DNA from: Oxalobacteraceae bacterium
GTDB lineage: Bacteria; Pseudomonadota; Gammaproteobacteria; Burkholderiales; Burkholderiaceae_D
Assembly: GCA_030698225.1 (NCBI GenBank)
Contig: JAUYNR010000016.1
Location: forward strand, 1 to 64,000
Length of the DNA: 64,000 bases
Reading direction: 5' to 3'
Under the pieces are notes generated by a model. That model made no database searches, was not told the origin of the DNA, and worked only from the letters and a program-made list of their open reading frames with translations. The position numbers were made by a program, and so were the translations under genes. Shown one piece after another: positions 1-7,553 of this stretch; within the stretch, counting starts at the first letter, position 1, and the number at the start of each line of letters is the position of its first letter.

Positions 1-43
1 CAGGCCTGCGTGCCTGCATGCAGGCACGCAGGCCTGCACTACT
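1..43. repeat. Palindromic hairpin repeat, cut by the window edge
   Basis: Bases 1-36 form an almost perfect palindrome (CAGGCCTGCGTGCCTGCA followed by its complement), then CACTACT. The same arm sequence with C/G swaps occurs at 13394-13449, so this is one copy of a palindromic repeat family whose left end lies outside the window. It sits just past the end of the permease gene on the minus strand. Confidence 0.75.
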
Positions 44-59
44 GACGGCAAAGCTATCA

Positions 60-2618
60 TCACCAATCCTCCTTCACCGCGCGAATCGCGCTAATCGACA
101 ATGCTTGCCGCCCCGCCACCAGCGCGGTCAGCGCCGCCGACACCAGCAGCAGCGCGGCAACCGCCGCCAGCAGGCGCCACGGCAGATGCAACTGCATGCT
201 CCAGTGGAACGATTGCGGATTGACGACGAATACCAGGATCAGGCTGATCAGCCAGCCCAGCACGAAGCCGACCGCGATCCCGATCGCGGTCAGCAAGCCG
301 CCTTCGGCCGCCAGCAGCGCCAGAATCTGCCGGCGCGTGACGCCGATGTGGCGCAGCATGCCGAACTCCGTGGCGCGCGCCAGCGTCTGCGCGGAGAAGG
401 TCGCGGCCACGCCGAACAGGCCGATCACGATCGCAATCGCTTCCAGCAGATAGGTGACCGCAAAGCTGCGGTCGAAAATCTTCAGGCTGACCGCGCGGAT
501 TTCTCCCGGCTCGGAAAACTCCAGCGCGCTGCCGAACGGCAGACGCTGCAGCGTCGCAATCGCTTGCGCCGGCGTCACGCCCGGCTGCAGCCACAGCCCG
601 GCATCATTGGCGCGCAGGTCGCCGGTCAGCTTCTGATAATCGGAGAGGCGGATCTGGATCGCGCCCGACTGCCGTGCATAGTCGCGCCAGATGCCGGCGA
701 CGACGAAATCCTGCCCTTTGCCACCCTTGTCGCCGATCGGCAGGCTGACATGCTTGCCCACCGCGTGGCCGTACAAATCGACCATCGCTTCCGAAACCCA
801 GACCGGCATTCCCTGCGCGGGGACGATTGATCCACCTATCAATGGCACGATCCGGCCCGGATCGTCGACATCGATCGGGCGCGCCAGCAGCGCCACCTCG
901 GGGCGGTCGGGCGCCAGCGTCAGTTTCGACTGGCGCAGGAAATCGGCGCGCGCGATGCCGTCCGCGCTGCGGATCGCCTGCTGCTCTTCCGGCTGCAGGC
1001 CGCCGCCATCCCCGGCGCCGGCCGAGCGCAGATACAGTTCGGCCGGCAACACCTGCGTCAGCCAATCATCGACCGAGACCCGGAAGCTGGCAACCATGAT
1101 CGCCATCGCCACCATCAGCGCAAAGCTCGACAGCACGCCGCCCAGCGCAATCGAAGCCTGATTCGGCGCATTCGCCAGCCGCGCCAGCGTCAGGCTCAAC
1201 ACCACGTTCGGCGTCTGCAGCCGGCCTGTGAACGAAAACAGCCCTGCCGCCAGGCGCGGCATCAGCGCGATGCCGCCGATCAGCAGCAAGGCCACCGCCA
1301 GGAAGCCGAACAGCGGCAGGTCCGCCAGCGGCGGCAGTTGCGAAAATAGTGCGCCCAGCGCCAGGCAGATCAGCGCCGGCCACGGCGACGCCAGCTTCGC
1401 CAGCGCGCTATCCTCGCTGCCGGATTTGAGCGCCAGCGCCGGTTGCGCGCGCGCCGCTTCCCACGCCGGCGCAGCAGAGCCCAGCGTGGCCACCGTCGCG
1501 CCCAGCGCGAAGAATACCAGTGCCGCCAGCGGGCTGAAATGCACGCTCGGCCGCACCCCGGGGAAGTAGCCGCCGCCCAGGTCGCCGCCGAAGAAGTGCA
1601 GCGCGGCAGCCGCCATCCCGTAGCCGGCCGCAATGCCGCAGGCGGCGCCGATCACGCCCAGCATCGCGCCCTCCAGCAATACCTGCCCCAGCAAATGGCG
1701 GCGCGTCATGCCCGCCACCCGCAACAGCGCAAACTGGCTGCGGCGGCGCAGCACCGACAGCGCCTGGGTGGAAAACACCAGAAACGCGCCGGTAAATAGC
1801 GCGACCAGCGCCAGCACATTCAGGTTGACGCGGTAGGCGCGCGACATATTGGCGGTGCGCGCTTCCTGATCGGCAGTCTCAAACGCCAGCAAGCGGCCTT
1901 CAAATTCGCGCTTCAGCGCTGCCTTGAAGTCGCCCCGATTGACGCCGTCGGCCAGCTTCAGTTCGATGCGCGACAACTGGCCGACGCGCCCGAAGCGCCA
2001 TTGCGCGGCGCCGATGTCCATCACCGCGATCCGTTGCCCGGCGCGCGCCCGCAGCAGCCCGCCCGCCACCCGCAAACGGATGGTGCGAGTGCCGGAGCGC
2101 AACTGCAAAGGTTCGCCGGGCCGCAGTTGCAGCCATTCCAGCGCCGCAGCAGAGAGAAAAATCGCATCGTCGGAGAGGGTGTCGAAAGGCTTGTCTGCGG
2201 CCGGGACGCCAGTCAGGTCGGGCGCGATCTGCGCCGCGCGGAACGCGTCGATGCCGAGGATCTTCAGCGTACTGCGCGCGCCGGCGGCGCCGCCATTGTT
2301 GGCACTCAGCACGGTCGCATCCAGTTCCAGCACCGGACTGGCCAGCGCCACGCCCTCGCGCTGCGCCAGCTGCGGATACAGGCGCTCGTCGAAGCTCGGC
2401 TGCACGCCGCGCAGCTGCAGATCGGACAGCCCGGACAGGCTCTTGACCGCAGCCGAAAATTCATTGAAGGCCGCCGCATTGATCAGGTGGATCGCGAACC
2501 CGAGCGCCACCCCCAGCGCAATCGCGCCGATCGCGACTGCCGCGCGCACCGGATGGGCGCGCCATTCGCCCAGCAGCAGCCAGCGGGTCAGCAGTCGCAG
2601 GCGGATGGGTTTGGACAT
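60..2618 (-). CDS. ABC transporter permease, FtsX/MacB-like, two repeated halves
   Basis: An 852-residue integral membrane protein of the FtsX-like permease superfamily. It has an N-terminal membrane segment near residues 25-50, a large periplasmic region, a cluster of three segments around residues 265-390, further segments near 415-455, a second extracytoplasmic region and three more segments near the C-terminus (about 720-840). This duplicated layout is typical of long lipoprotein- or lipid-exporting permeases that work with a LolD/MacB-type ATPase. The ATPase gene lies immediately upstream, its stop one base before this ATG (TGA-C-ATG), so the two are translationally coupled. The substrate cannot be told from sequence; lipoprotein, lipid or small-molecule export are all possible. 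Confidence 0.88.
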   Translation of the reverse strand: MSKPIRLRLLTRWLLLGEWRAHPVRAAVAIGAIALGVALGFAIHLINAAAFNEFSAAVKSLSGLSDLQLRGVQPSFDERLYPQLAQREGVALASPVLELDATVLSANNGGAAGARSTLKILGIDAFRAAQIAPDLTGVPAADKPFDTLSDDAIFLSAAALEWLQLRPGEPLQLRSGTRTIRLRVAGGLLRARAGQRIAVMDIGAAQWRFGRVGQLSRIELKLADGVNRGDFKAALKREFEGRLLAFETADQEARTANMSRAYRVNLNVLALVALFTGAFLVFSTQALSVLRRRSQFALLRVAGMTRRHLLGQVLLEGAMLGVIGAACGIAAGYGMAAAALHFFGGDLGGGYFPGVRPSVHFSPLAALVFFALGATVATLGSAAPAWEAARAQPALALKSGSEDSALAKLASPWPALICLALGALFSQLPPLADLPLFGFLAVALLLIGGIALMPRLAAGLFSFTGRLQTPNVVLSLTLARLANAPNQASIALGGVLSSFALMVAMAIMVASFRVSVDDWLTQVLPAELYLRSAGAGDGGGLQPEEQQAIRSADGIARADFLRQSKLTLAPDRPEVALLARPIDVDDPGRIVPLIGGSIVPAQGMPVWVSEAMVDLYGHAVGKHVSLPIGDKGGKGQDFVVAGIWRDYARQSGAIQIRLSDYQKLTGDLRANDAGLWLQPGVTPAQAIATLQRLPFGSALEFSEPGEIRAVSLKIFDRSFAVTYLLEAIAIVIGLFGVAATFSAQTLARATEFGMLRHIGVTRRQILALLAAEGGLLTAIGIAVGFVLGWLISLILVFVVNPQSFHWSMQLHLPWRLLAAVAALLLVSAALTALVAGRQALSISAIRAVKEDW

Positions 2619-2619
2619 G

Positions 2620-3264
2620 TCAGGTTGGGTGCAAGCCGTCTTTGCTCAATATAAGGATGCGATCGGCCATCTCGGCCGCCGCGTGCGAATGCGTGACCAT
2701 GATCGCCGACGCGCCGCTGGCCTTGATTTCCGCCCGCAGCAGCATCAGCACGCCGTGCGCAGTGTCGGGATCGAGGTTGCCGGTCGGCTCGTCCGCCAGC
2801 ACCAGATTCGGCCGGTGCACCAGCGCCCGGGCAATCGCCACCCGCTGCAATTCACCGCCCGACAACTGACGCGGGAAATCCGTGCCGCGCCCCTGCAGCC
2901 CGACCGCATCCAGCATCTCCAGCGCCCGGTGCCGGCTCTCGCCATTCAGCAGCAAGGGCAGCGCGACGTTCTGCTGCAAGGTCAGATGCGGCAGCACATG
3001 GAAAGCCTGGAACACGAAGCCCATCTTCCTGCGCCGCAGCATGGTCGCAGCATCGTCATTCAGTGCCGACATGACGACGCCGTCGATCACCACCTGGCCG
3101 CTGTCCGGCGTATCCAGCCCGGCAATCAGGTTCAGCAGCGTCGACTTTCCGACCCCCGATTCGCCCATCACCGCGATGAATTCGCCGCCGGCCAGCGTGT
3201 ACGACAAGTCATCCAGCACGCGCCGGTTGCCATACGACTTGCTGATGTGGCGCAGTTCCAGCAT
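2620..3264 (-). CDS. ABC transporter ATP-binding protein, LolD/MacB type
   Basis: A 214-residue ATPase with all nucleotide-binding motifs: Walker A GESGVGKST near residue 35, signature LSGGE near 138, Walker B LVLADEPTGNLD near 158 and an H-loop THSHAAAE near 192. The NLDPDTAHGVLMLL segment after Walker B is typical of the MacB/LolD/FtsE group, which energises FtsX-like permeases at the inner membrane. It is the first gene of a two-gene operon with the permease that follows. The ATG at 3264 starts the conserved MLELRHISKSYG segment. About 75 bases separate it from the toxin gene; no clear terminator is visible there. Confidence 0.92.
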   Translation of the reverse strand: MLELRHISKSYGNRRVLDDLSYTLAGGEFIAVMGESGVGKSTLLNLIAGLDTPDSGQVVIDGVVMSALNDDAATMLRRRKMGFVFQAFHVLPHLTLQQNVALPLLLNGESRHRALEMLDAVGLQGRGTDFPRQLSGGELQRVAIARALVHRPNLVLADEPTGNLDPDTAHGVLMLLRAEIKASGASAIMVTHSHAAAEMADRILILSKDGLHPT

Positions 3265-3340
3265 CGGTGCTCCGGTGGTGAGGGATTGAAGCGGCGGAGA
3301 ATTTTGGTAATTTTAATGTTTACTAGGGCGTAGCCGGGAA

Positions 3341-3727
3341 TTAGATTTTCCGCACCGGCCCAGGGTACTGCGCCACCAACGCATCCGCTGTGAGCAGGGT
3401 GATTCCCTCAACGGTCGCCTGCGCGACGAGGATGCGGTCGAATGGGTCTTTATGGATGGGCGGCAAACTGTCGATGGAAACGGCGTGCGCACTGGTAATC
3501 GCCAATTCCTGATAACCGTTGTCCAGCAGCCCGCGACGCAGCACTCTTGCATCCACCTGAAAATCGGAACGTCCGAGGCCGCGTTTGATGGCGATTTCCC
3601 ACAGGCTGGCAGCACTGAAGAGCAGTTCGTTTTGCGGGTCTTCCAGCAGTTGGCGTGCCGCTATTGGCAACTGGTCAGGCGAACCAGCCGCCCATAGCAA
3701 CAGGTGGGTATCGAGCAGCAGCTTCAT
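3341..3727 (-). CDS. PIN-domain toxin (VapC-like RNase)
   Basis: A 128-residue single-domain PIN ribonuclease. The acidic residues expected to bind the metal are present: D6 in LLLDTH, E44 in SLWEIAIK, D97 in DPFDRILVAQA and D115 in LLTADA. The sequence belongs to the subgroup paired with Phd/YefM antitoxins rather than AbrB-type VapB. Its ATG overlaps the antitoxin stop by four bases, the usual coupling of type II toxin-antitoxin pairs. The likely activity is cleavage of tRNA or mRNA when the antitoxin is lost; the target is not predictable. All expected catalytic acids are present and there is no sign of decay. Confidence 0.93.
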   Translation of the reverse strand: MKLLLDTHLLLWAAGSPDQLPIAARQLLEDPQNELLFSAASLWEIAIKRGLGRSDFQVDARVLRRGLLDNGYQELAITSAHAVSIDSLPPIHKDPFDRILVAQATVEGITLLTADALVAQYPGPVRKI

Positions 3728-3969
3728 TCCTCGCCACCGAAAAGCAGTTCGATTTCCCTGCTGCCCATGCGGTCGAAATCATCAGGGACGGCGATCTGCC
3801 CGGCCATGAAGCCCAGCCTGCGAGCTTGTCCGACTGATGGCGCGTCCAGCCGGGTCACCTTGACCAGCGGCTTTCCAGCCTTGGCGATGATGAAGGAATC
3901 CCCCTTCACTGCCTGCTCTATCAACTTCGACAGTTGGGTTTTGGCTTCGTGGATATTAACAGTCTGCAT
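3724..3969 (-). CDS. Antitoxin of the Phd/YefM family
   Basis: An 81-residue antitoxin. The N-terminal half (MQTVNIHEAKTQLSKLIEQA, then a GKPLVKVTRLD strand) is the DNA-binding and dimerisation fold of the Phd/YefM family. The C-terminal part (about residues 50-81, including DRMGSREIELLFGGEE) is the tail expected to wrap around the PIN toxin. It is the first gene of the pair and is expected to repress its own promoter. An inverted repeat 16 bases upstream of the start is a candidate operator. Confidence 0.92.
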   Translation of the reverse strand: MQTVNIHEAKTQLSKLIEQAVKGDSFIIAKAGKPLVKVTRLDAPSVGQARRLGFMAGQIAVPDDFDRMGSREIELLFGGEE

Positions 3970-3984
3970 GATAAGCCTCGTTAA

Positions 3985-4000
3985 ACTAAGTTTTGTTAGT
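3985..4000 (-). promoter_or_regulatory. Candidate autoregulatory operator of the toxin-antitoxin pair
   Basis: ACTAA-N6-TTAGT inverted repeat between the antitoxin start and an upstream TTGACT hexamer read on the minus strand (about 4001). Its position matches where Phd/YefM-type antitoxins usually bind. The half-sites are short, so this is tentative. Confidence 0.35.
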
Positions 4001-4124
4001 CAAGTCTATCATGCACCACATAAGAACCCAATCTCATCGCCACCATGTCAATCGACGCGAGCACGCCAGCCCCAATTTCCTCTGTGCCGCAAGCATTGGC
4101 CGGCCTGATTTATCATAATTTATG

Positions 4125-4200
4125 CGGGGTATAGTCAAAAATATAGATTTATTCGCATATTCTAATTGGTATGTTAAAAATACATGGGTTGGTATATTTT
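4125..4200 (+). repeat. Dispersed ~76-nt structured repeat, copy 1
   Basis: Begins CGGGGTATAGTC, has a TTCGCATATTCTAATTGG middle and ends with AAAAATAC...GTATATTTT, which can form a 3' stem-loop. Seven further copies with the same order of blocks are found at 9148, 12457, 18505, 29745, 34514, 38402 and 47910. It lies between the antitoxin promoter and the end of the next minus-strand gene. Confidence 0.8.
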
Positions 4201-4249
4201 CAGTCGATGGGCCTCTGACGGATGGAAAAATCGGCCGCCGGCTGCGATT

Positions 4250-4657
4250 TCAGCCGCCACCCAGCAGTCCATGCGCGTCGAGCAGCGCGTAGACGATGTC
4301 GGGGTTCCGGTCCAGGCAGCGGCGGATGGCGGCGGGGATTGCCTGGCGGGTTTTCCTGCACAGGCCGGGATGCTCTGCGAACTGGATACCGATGCCGCGC
4401 ACGCTACGCACTTCGCGGCTGCTGGGCGTGATCCGCAGCACGATGCCGAGCTGTGCCTGCATGCGATTTGCGATGTCTTGCAACTGCGCATAGCTGGAGA
4501 TGGTTTCGATGCGGGCGAGGAGTTTTTTCTCTTCATCCCGCGTCAGTTGCAGTATCCGGATGTCGCCGTGCGGGTCTGCCAGCAGCCGGTCCCGATCGCA
4601 GACGCAGGCGCCGGGCGGGCATTCTTTGCGAATCGGGAAGAGGAGCGGTTGTGGCAT
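4250..4657 (-). CDS. Conserved hypothetical protein with an N-terminal Cys motif
   Basis: About 135 residues from the ATG at 4657; an open frame continues to an ATG at 4750 but that extension has poor composition. I do not recognise a named domain. Visible features are an N-terminal Cys cluster (ECPPGACVC), a charged helical middle (LTRDEEKKLLARIE, then QLQDIANRMQAQLGI) and a C-terminal stretch with LCRKTRQAIPAAIRRCLDR. The spacing of CxxxxCxC could hold a metal but that is inference. Reading-frame composition favours this strand over the overlapping plus-strand frames. It resembles uncharacterised proteins I associate with Oxalobacteraceae. Function unknown. Confidence 0.55.
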   Translation of the reverse strand: MPQPLLFPIRKECPPGACVCDRDRLLADPHGDIRILQLTRDEEKKLLARIETISSYAQLQDIANRMQAQLGIVLRITPSSREVRSVRGIGIQFAEHPGLCRKTRQAIPAAIRRCLDRNPDIVYALLDAHGLLGGG

Positions 4658-4750
4658 CGGGGATCGCACTCGGCATCGCTTGTCGTCGGTCTGCGGATGC
4701 AGCATCGGCATCGCTGATCGCAGTATCGTTGGCACGCGGGCCGCTGTCAA

Positions 4751-5164
4751 ACGTGTGTCTGCTTTCCTTCATCAGCGCGGCAGATTGCGCTGCCAGGCCC
4801 GACATTCAATGCGCTAATCCGATCAGATACCGCAGAGCAAACATGGCGGGAGCAACTTGCTTCTACCAAGTCATCGCCGAACGGCATTCTTGATTAAATT
4901 GCATCAAGTGTGCGGCAGCGCACAGAAAGTGAAACCACGCGGGGATACGATGAACCTGCATACATAAAACGCACTACCGAGATGTTCTTGGCATGTGCGC
5001 TAATCAGCAGGTGAGCCGGTCGCCTCAAAGACCGGCACCAATTTCGGAAACCAGTGCATACCAGTGCATTAATGTCTGTGCTGGTTGCGTTGATGCAATA
5101 TTACCGCTGCGAGGTCATCGTGATACAAGCGAACCATCCATCAAAGTATCTGATACGCAAGTAT
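4751..5164. other. Gene-poor, AT-richer stretch
   Basis: No convincing gene, RNA or repeat is visible here. Open frames are short and lack family resemblance. Base composition is visibly less GC-rich than the flanking genes and matches that of the acyltransferase downstream, consistent with recently acquired or decaying DNA. Confidence 0.5.
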
Positions 5165-5320
5165 ATGAAACGTCGCTCACATGACACGGCACCGCCTCCT
5201 TCTCCCGAAGAACTGCGGCGGCAACTGGGTTGGCGTTTCCGGATTTGCGATCTTTTGGAGCCGACAGACGATCTGCCGAAAAACCCGACCTTCTGCTCCG
5301 GGCAGAACCTTCCCGAATGA
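5165..5320 (+). CDS. Possible small protein of 51 residues
   Basis: A short frame starting MKRRSHDTAPPPSPEELRR and continuing QLGWRFRICDLL. The Pro-rich start followed by an amphipathic ELRRQLGW helix looks more protein-like than the neighbouring frames, and an ELRR-LGW pattern occurs in some small uncharacterised bacterial proteins. There is no strong ribosome-binding site, and the frame can be extended upstream to 5054. It may be a remnant. Function unknown. Confidence 0.25.
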   Translation: MKRRSHDTAPPPSPEELRRQLGWRFRICDLLEPTDDLPKNPTFCSGQNLPE

Positions 5321-5429
5321 TCCAGTTCGGCCAGCCGCTCATCGCGGCATTGACATCCGGCAATTCTGTGATGCTAGTCAACGATGCTATAGTTTGCGAC
5401 TAGTCAATCAACAGATCATGCGGGTATGA

Positions 5430-6632
5430 ATGCGGCACGCGAATCGCGCGCCCGTTCCCGAACTAATGCAAAAACAATACTTTGAACAGCTGACCTGGCT
5501 GCGTGGAATCGCTGCCTTTTTTGTAATCGTTTCACACACAATGCGCAGCGCGGAAGTGGTCTATGGCCCAGGGGATGTGGGCAGCAGATTCCTTCCGATG
5601 AATCTGTTGGACCTGGGTACCTTTGGCGTGTGTCTCTTCCTGGTATTGAGTGGCTGCACTCTTTATCTGAGCAATGCTTCGCGCGTGAACAGCCTGGGCG
5701 ACGTAGGACGCTTCTATGTGAAGCGGATACTGCGGATCTGGCCGGCTTTCGCGGTGTCGCTGGTTTTTTATATTGCCTTTATTGAAGCATTCGCCGCCTT
5801 CTATACGGGGAACAAAGAGTACTGGATTGCGCATTTCCTCACGCCGTACACGACGGCCGATGTGTTGCGATACCTGTTACTGGTGTTCGATTACACCGGA
5901 CCAAAAAACGTTTTCAATGGCGCGTATTGGTCGCTGCCGATAGAGTTCAGATACTACTTATTAATGCCGCTCGTCTTGCTGTTAATGCGACGCAAGTTGG
6001 TTGGCATTGGCGCATCATTATTGACGATCGGGCTGCTGTATTTCGTGTTCCTGAATCCTGGCTTGATCGTGATGAACCGCTACGAGTTTTTCCAGCTCGG
6101 ATTCACGTTTTTCGGCGGTGTCGTGATTGCCGCGCTGTTTGACCAGGTGCGCTGGAGAATGCGATTCTCGCTGGGTTTTATCTTGTTTCTGGGATGTGTC
6201 GCGCTCGCTTCCGCGATCCGGCTCGACTATATTGTCTTGCCTCGGGAAATGTTTTTTTTCAGCGACAAGACGAATTGCTATGGGCTTATAGCCATCGTGG
6301 CCACGGCGCTGGCCTTGTACGTTAAACCGATTGCTGTCAAGTCGTGGATAACGGACTGTATTTATAAGTATGGGGTGATTTCGTACAGCACCTATCTGTT
6401 TCATTTGCTGTTTGCTGGCATCGCTGTTCTGCTGGTCATGCAGTTCCATATTTATGGAAATTATTCCAAGTTATTGTTTATCTTTACAATAATTTTTGTC
6501 GGAAGCTACTTCGCTGCGACGATTTCCTATCGGCTGTTCGAGGTCCCGTTCATCGCGTTGGGACGAAAGTACGGCTACACGGGTCCAAAGGTATTTGCGA
6601 CCACCGCAACAAGTGTGCGATCGCCGTCCTAG
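5430..6632 (+). CDS. Membrane acyltransferase, acyltransferase-3 (OafA) family
   Basis: About 400 residues (388 if the ATG at 5466 is used, which directly precedes the conserved QLTWLRGIAAFFVIVSHTMR block). That N-terminal block with R and H is the family hallmark of acyltransferase-3 enzymes, which move acetyl or succinyl groups onto lipopolysaccharide, exopolysaccharide or other glycans. About ten hydrophobic segments follow, with FNGAYWSLPIEFRYYL near residue 170 matching the conserved W-PEF/Y region. It stands alone between the Cys-motif gene and eutC. Codon use is clearly more AT-rich (runs of TTATTA, TTTTTT) than its neighbours, suggesting horizontal acquisition as part of a surface-glycan function. 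Confidence 0.85.
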   Translation: MRHANRAPVPELMQKQYFEQLTWLRGIAAFFVIVSHTMRSAEVVYGPGDVGSRFLPMNLLDLGTFGVCLFLVLSGCTLYLSNASRVNSLGDVGRFYVKRILRIWPAFAVSLVFYIAFIEAFAAFYTGNKEYWIAHFLTPYTTADVLRYLLLVFDYTGPKNVFNGAYWSLPIEFRYYLLMPLVLLLMRRKLVGIGASLLTIGLLYFVFLNPGLIVMNRYEFFQLGFTFFGGVVIAALFDQVRWRMRFSLGFILFLGCVALASAIRLDYIVLPREMFFFSDKTNCYGLIAIVATALALYVKPIAVKSWITDCIYKYGVISYSTYLFHLLFAGIAVLLVMQFHIYGNYSKLLFIFTIIFVGSYFAATISYRLFEVPFIALGRKYGYTGPKVFATTATSVRSPS

Positions 6633-6656
6633 CAGCGCTGCGCAATCAGCCGATAG

Positions 6657-7511
6657 CTATTCCAACAGGAAATTCTTATGCGGCGCCGCCGGCAGGCCGG
6701 GGTCGCCCGCGGTTTCATCCTTGAGCCCGACGCCGGACAATTGGCGCCGGCGCGCTTGCGACAGCAGATAGTGCAGCTTGTAGGCGGCTTCTTCATAGCG
6801 TAGTCCGGCCGGGCGCACGTTGGAGATGCAGTTGCGGCTGGCGTCGGTCAGCCCGACCCGCGGCATCCAGGTCAGGTACAGTCCCATGCTGTCGGGCGCG
6901 CTTAATCCCGGCCGTTCGCCGATCAATACCACGACCGCCTTCGCACCCAGCAGCTCGGCCACTTCGTCGCCGACCGCGACCCGCCCTTGCCGAACGATGC
7001 AGATCGGTGCGATAGCCCAGTTTTCCGCCGCGATCCGGCGCTGCAGGATGGCCAGGAACGGCGCGGCGTTCTGTTCGATGGCCAATGCCGACAGGCCGTC
7101 GACCACCACCAATGCCAGATCGTAGCGCCACGCCGGCTGCGCTTGTGCCGATGGTTTCAGCGCCAACAGCGCTTGGCGCGATGCGGCGTCGAGCCGGCGC
7201 CCGAGGTCGGGGCGCTGCAGATAGATGTTGCGATCGGCGGCGGCGCTGTGCAGCGCCAGCGTCTGATGTCCGCTCAGCACTGCCTGCAGCGCGGGCACGT
7301 CCAGCGCCAGATGGACCGCGTCGCGTGCCTTCGCATGCGCCAGCTGGAATGCCAGGTGCGCATCGGTCGGCAAGCTGACGCCGGCCCGCCCGAGCGCGAT
7401 GCGGGCAGCGGTGAACTGGCGCAGCGCGGCCCACGGATTGGCGATCACGGTGCTCCCCTCTCCCGCAGGCGGGAGAGGGGCGGGGGGGTGAGGGAGGTCG
7501 TTTGGCGGCAT
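6657..7511 (-). CDS. eutC: Ethanolamine ammonia-lyase small subunit
   Basis: Small subunit of adenosylcobalamin-dependent ethanolamine ammonia-lyase, which splits ethanolamine into acetaldehyde and ammonia together with EutB. The recognisable EutC core begins [20 protein letters not shown] and runs through [30 protein letters not shown] and a C-terminal [20 protein letters not shown]. From the ATG at 7511 it is 284 residues; the open frame extends to 7553. The first ~20 residues ([14 protein letters not shown]) are encoded by a REP-type repeat, so they are not ancestral. A GTG codon at VIANPW, just after the repeat, is an alternative start that gives a normal N-terminus. It follows eutB. No microcompartment genes are nearby. 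Confidence 0.9.
   Translation of the reverse strand: MPPNDLPHPPAPLPPAGEGSTVIANPWAALRQFTAARIALGRAGVSLPTDAHLAFQLAHAKARDAVHLALDVPALQAVLSGHQTLALHSAAADRNIYLQRPDLGRRLDAASRQALLALKPSAQAQPAWRYDLALVVVDGLSALAIEQNAAPFLAILQRRIAAENWAIAPICIVRQGRVAVGDEVAELLGAKAVVVLIGERPGLSAPDSMGLYLTWMPRVGLTDASRNCISNVRPAGLRYEEAAYKLHYLLSQARRRQLSGVGLKDETAGDPGLPAAPHKNFLLE
7455..7497. repeat. REP-type hairpin repeat inside the 5' end of eutC
   Basis: A perfect 12-bp stem (CCCCTCTCCCGC, loop AG, complement) at 7455-7480 followed by a G-rich tail with GGGGTGAGGG. With the unit at 7561-7596 it forms an inverted pair around the eutB stop and eutC start. The same family occurs at 27309-27372 and 61288-61351. Confidence 0.8.
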
Positions 7512-7553
7512 GGTGTGTGATTTTTTAGGTTGTAAATGCATTTTCAGGCCCAA

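Noticed and set aside
1924-3333. Long plus-strand frame opposite the ABC transporter genes (469 residues)
   Set aside because: Low-complexity Arg/Ser/Ala-rich translation with no family resemblance; it is a GC-driven shadow of the two real minus-strand genes.
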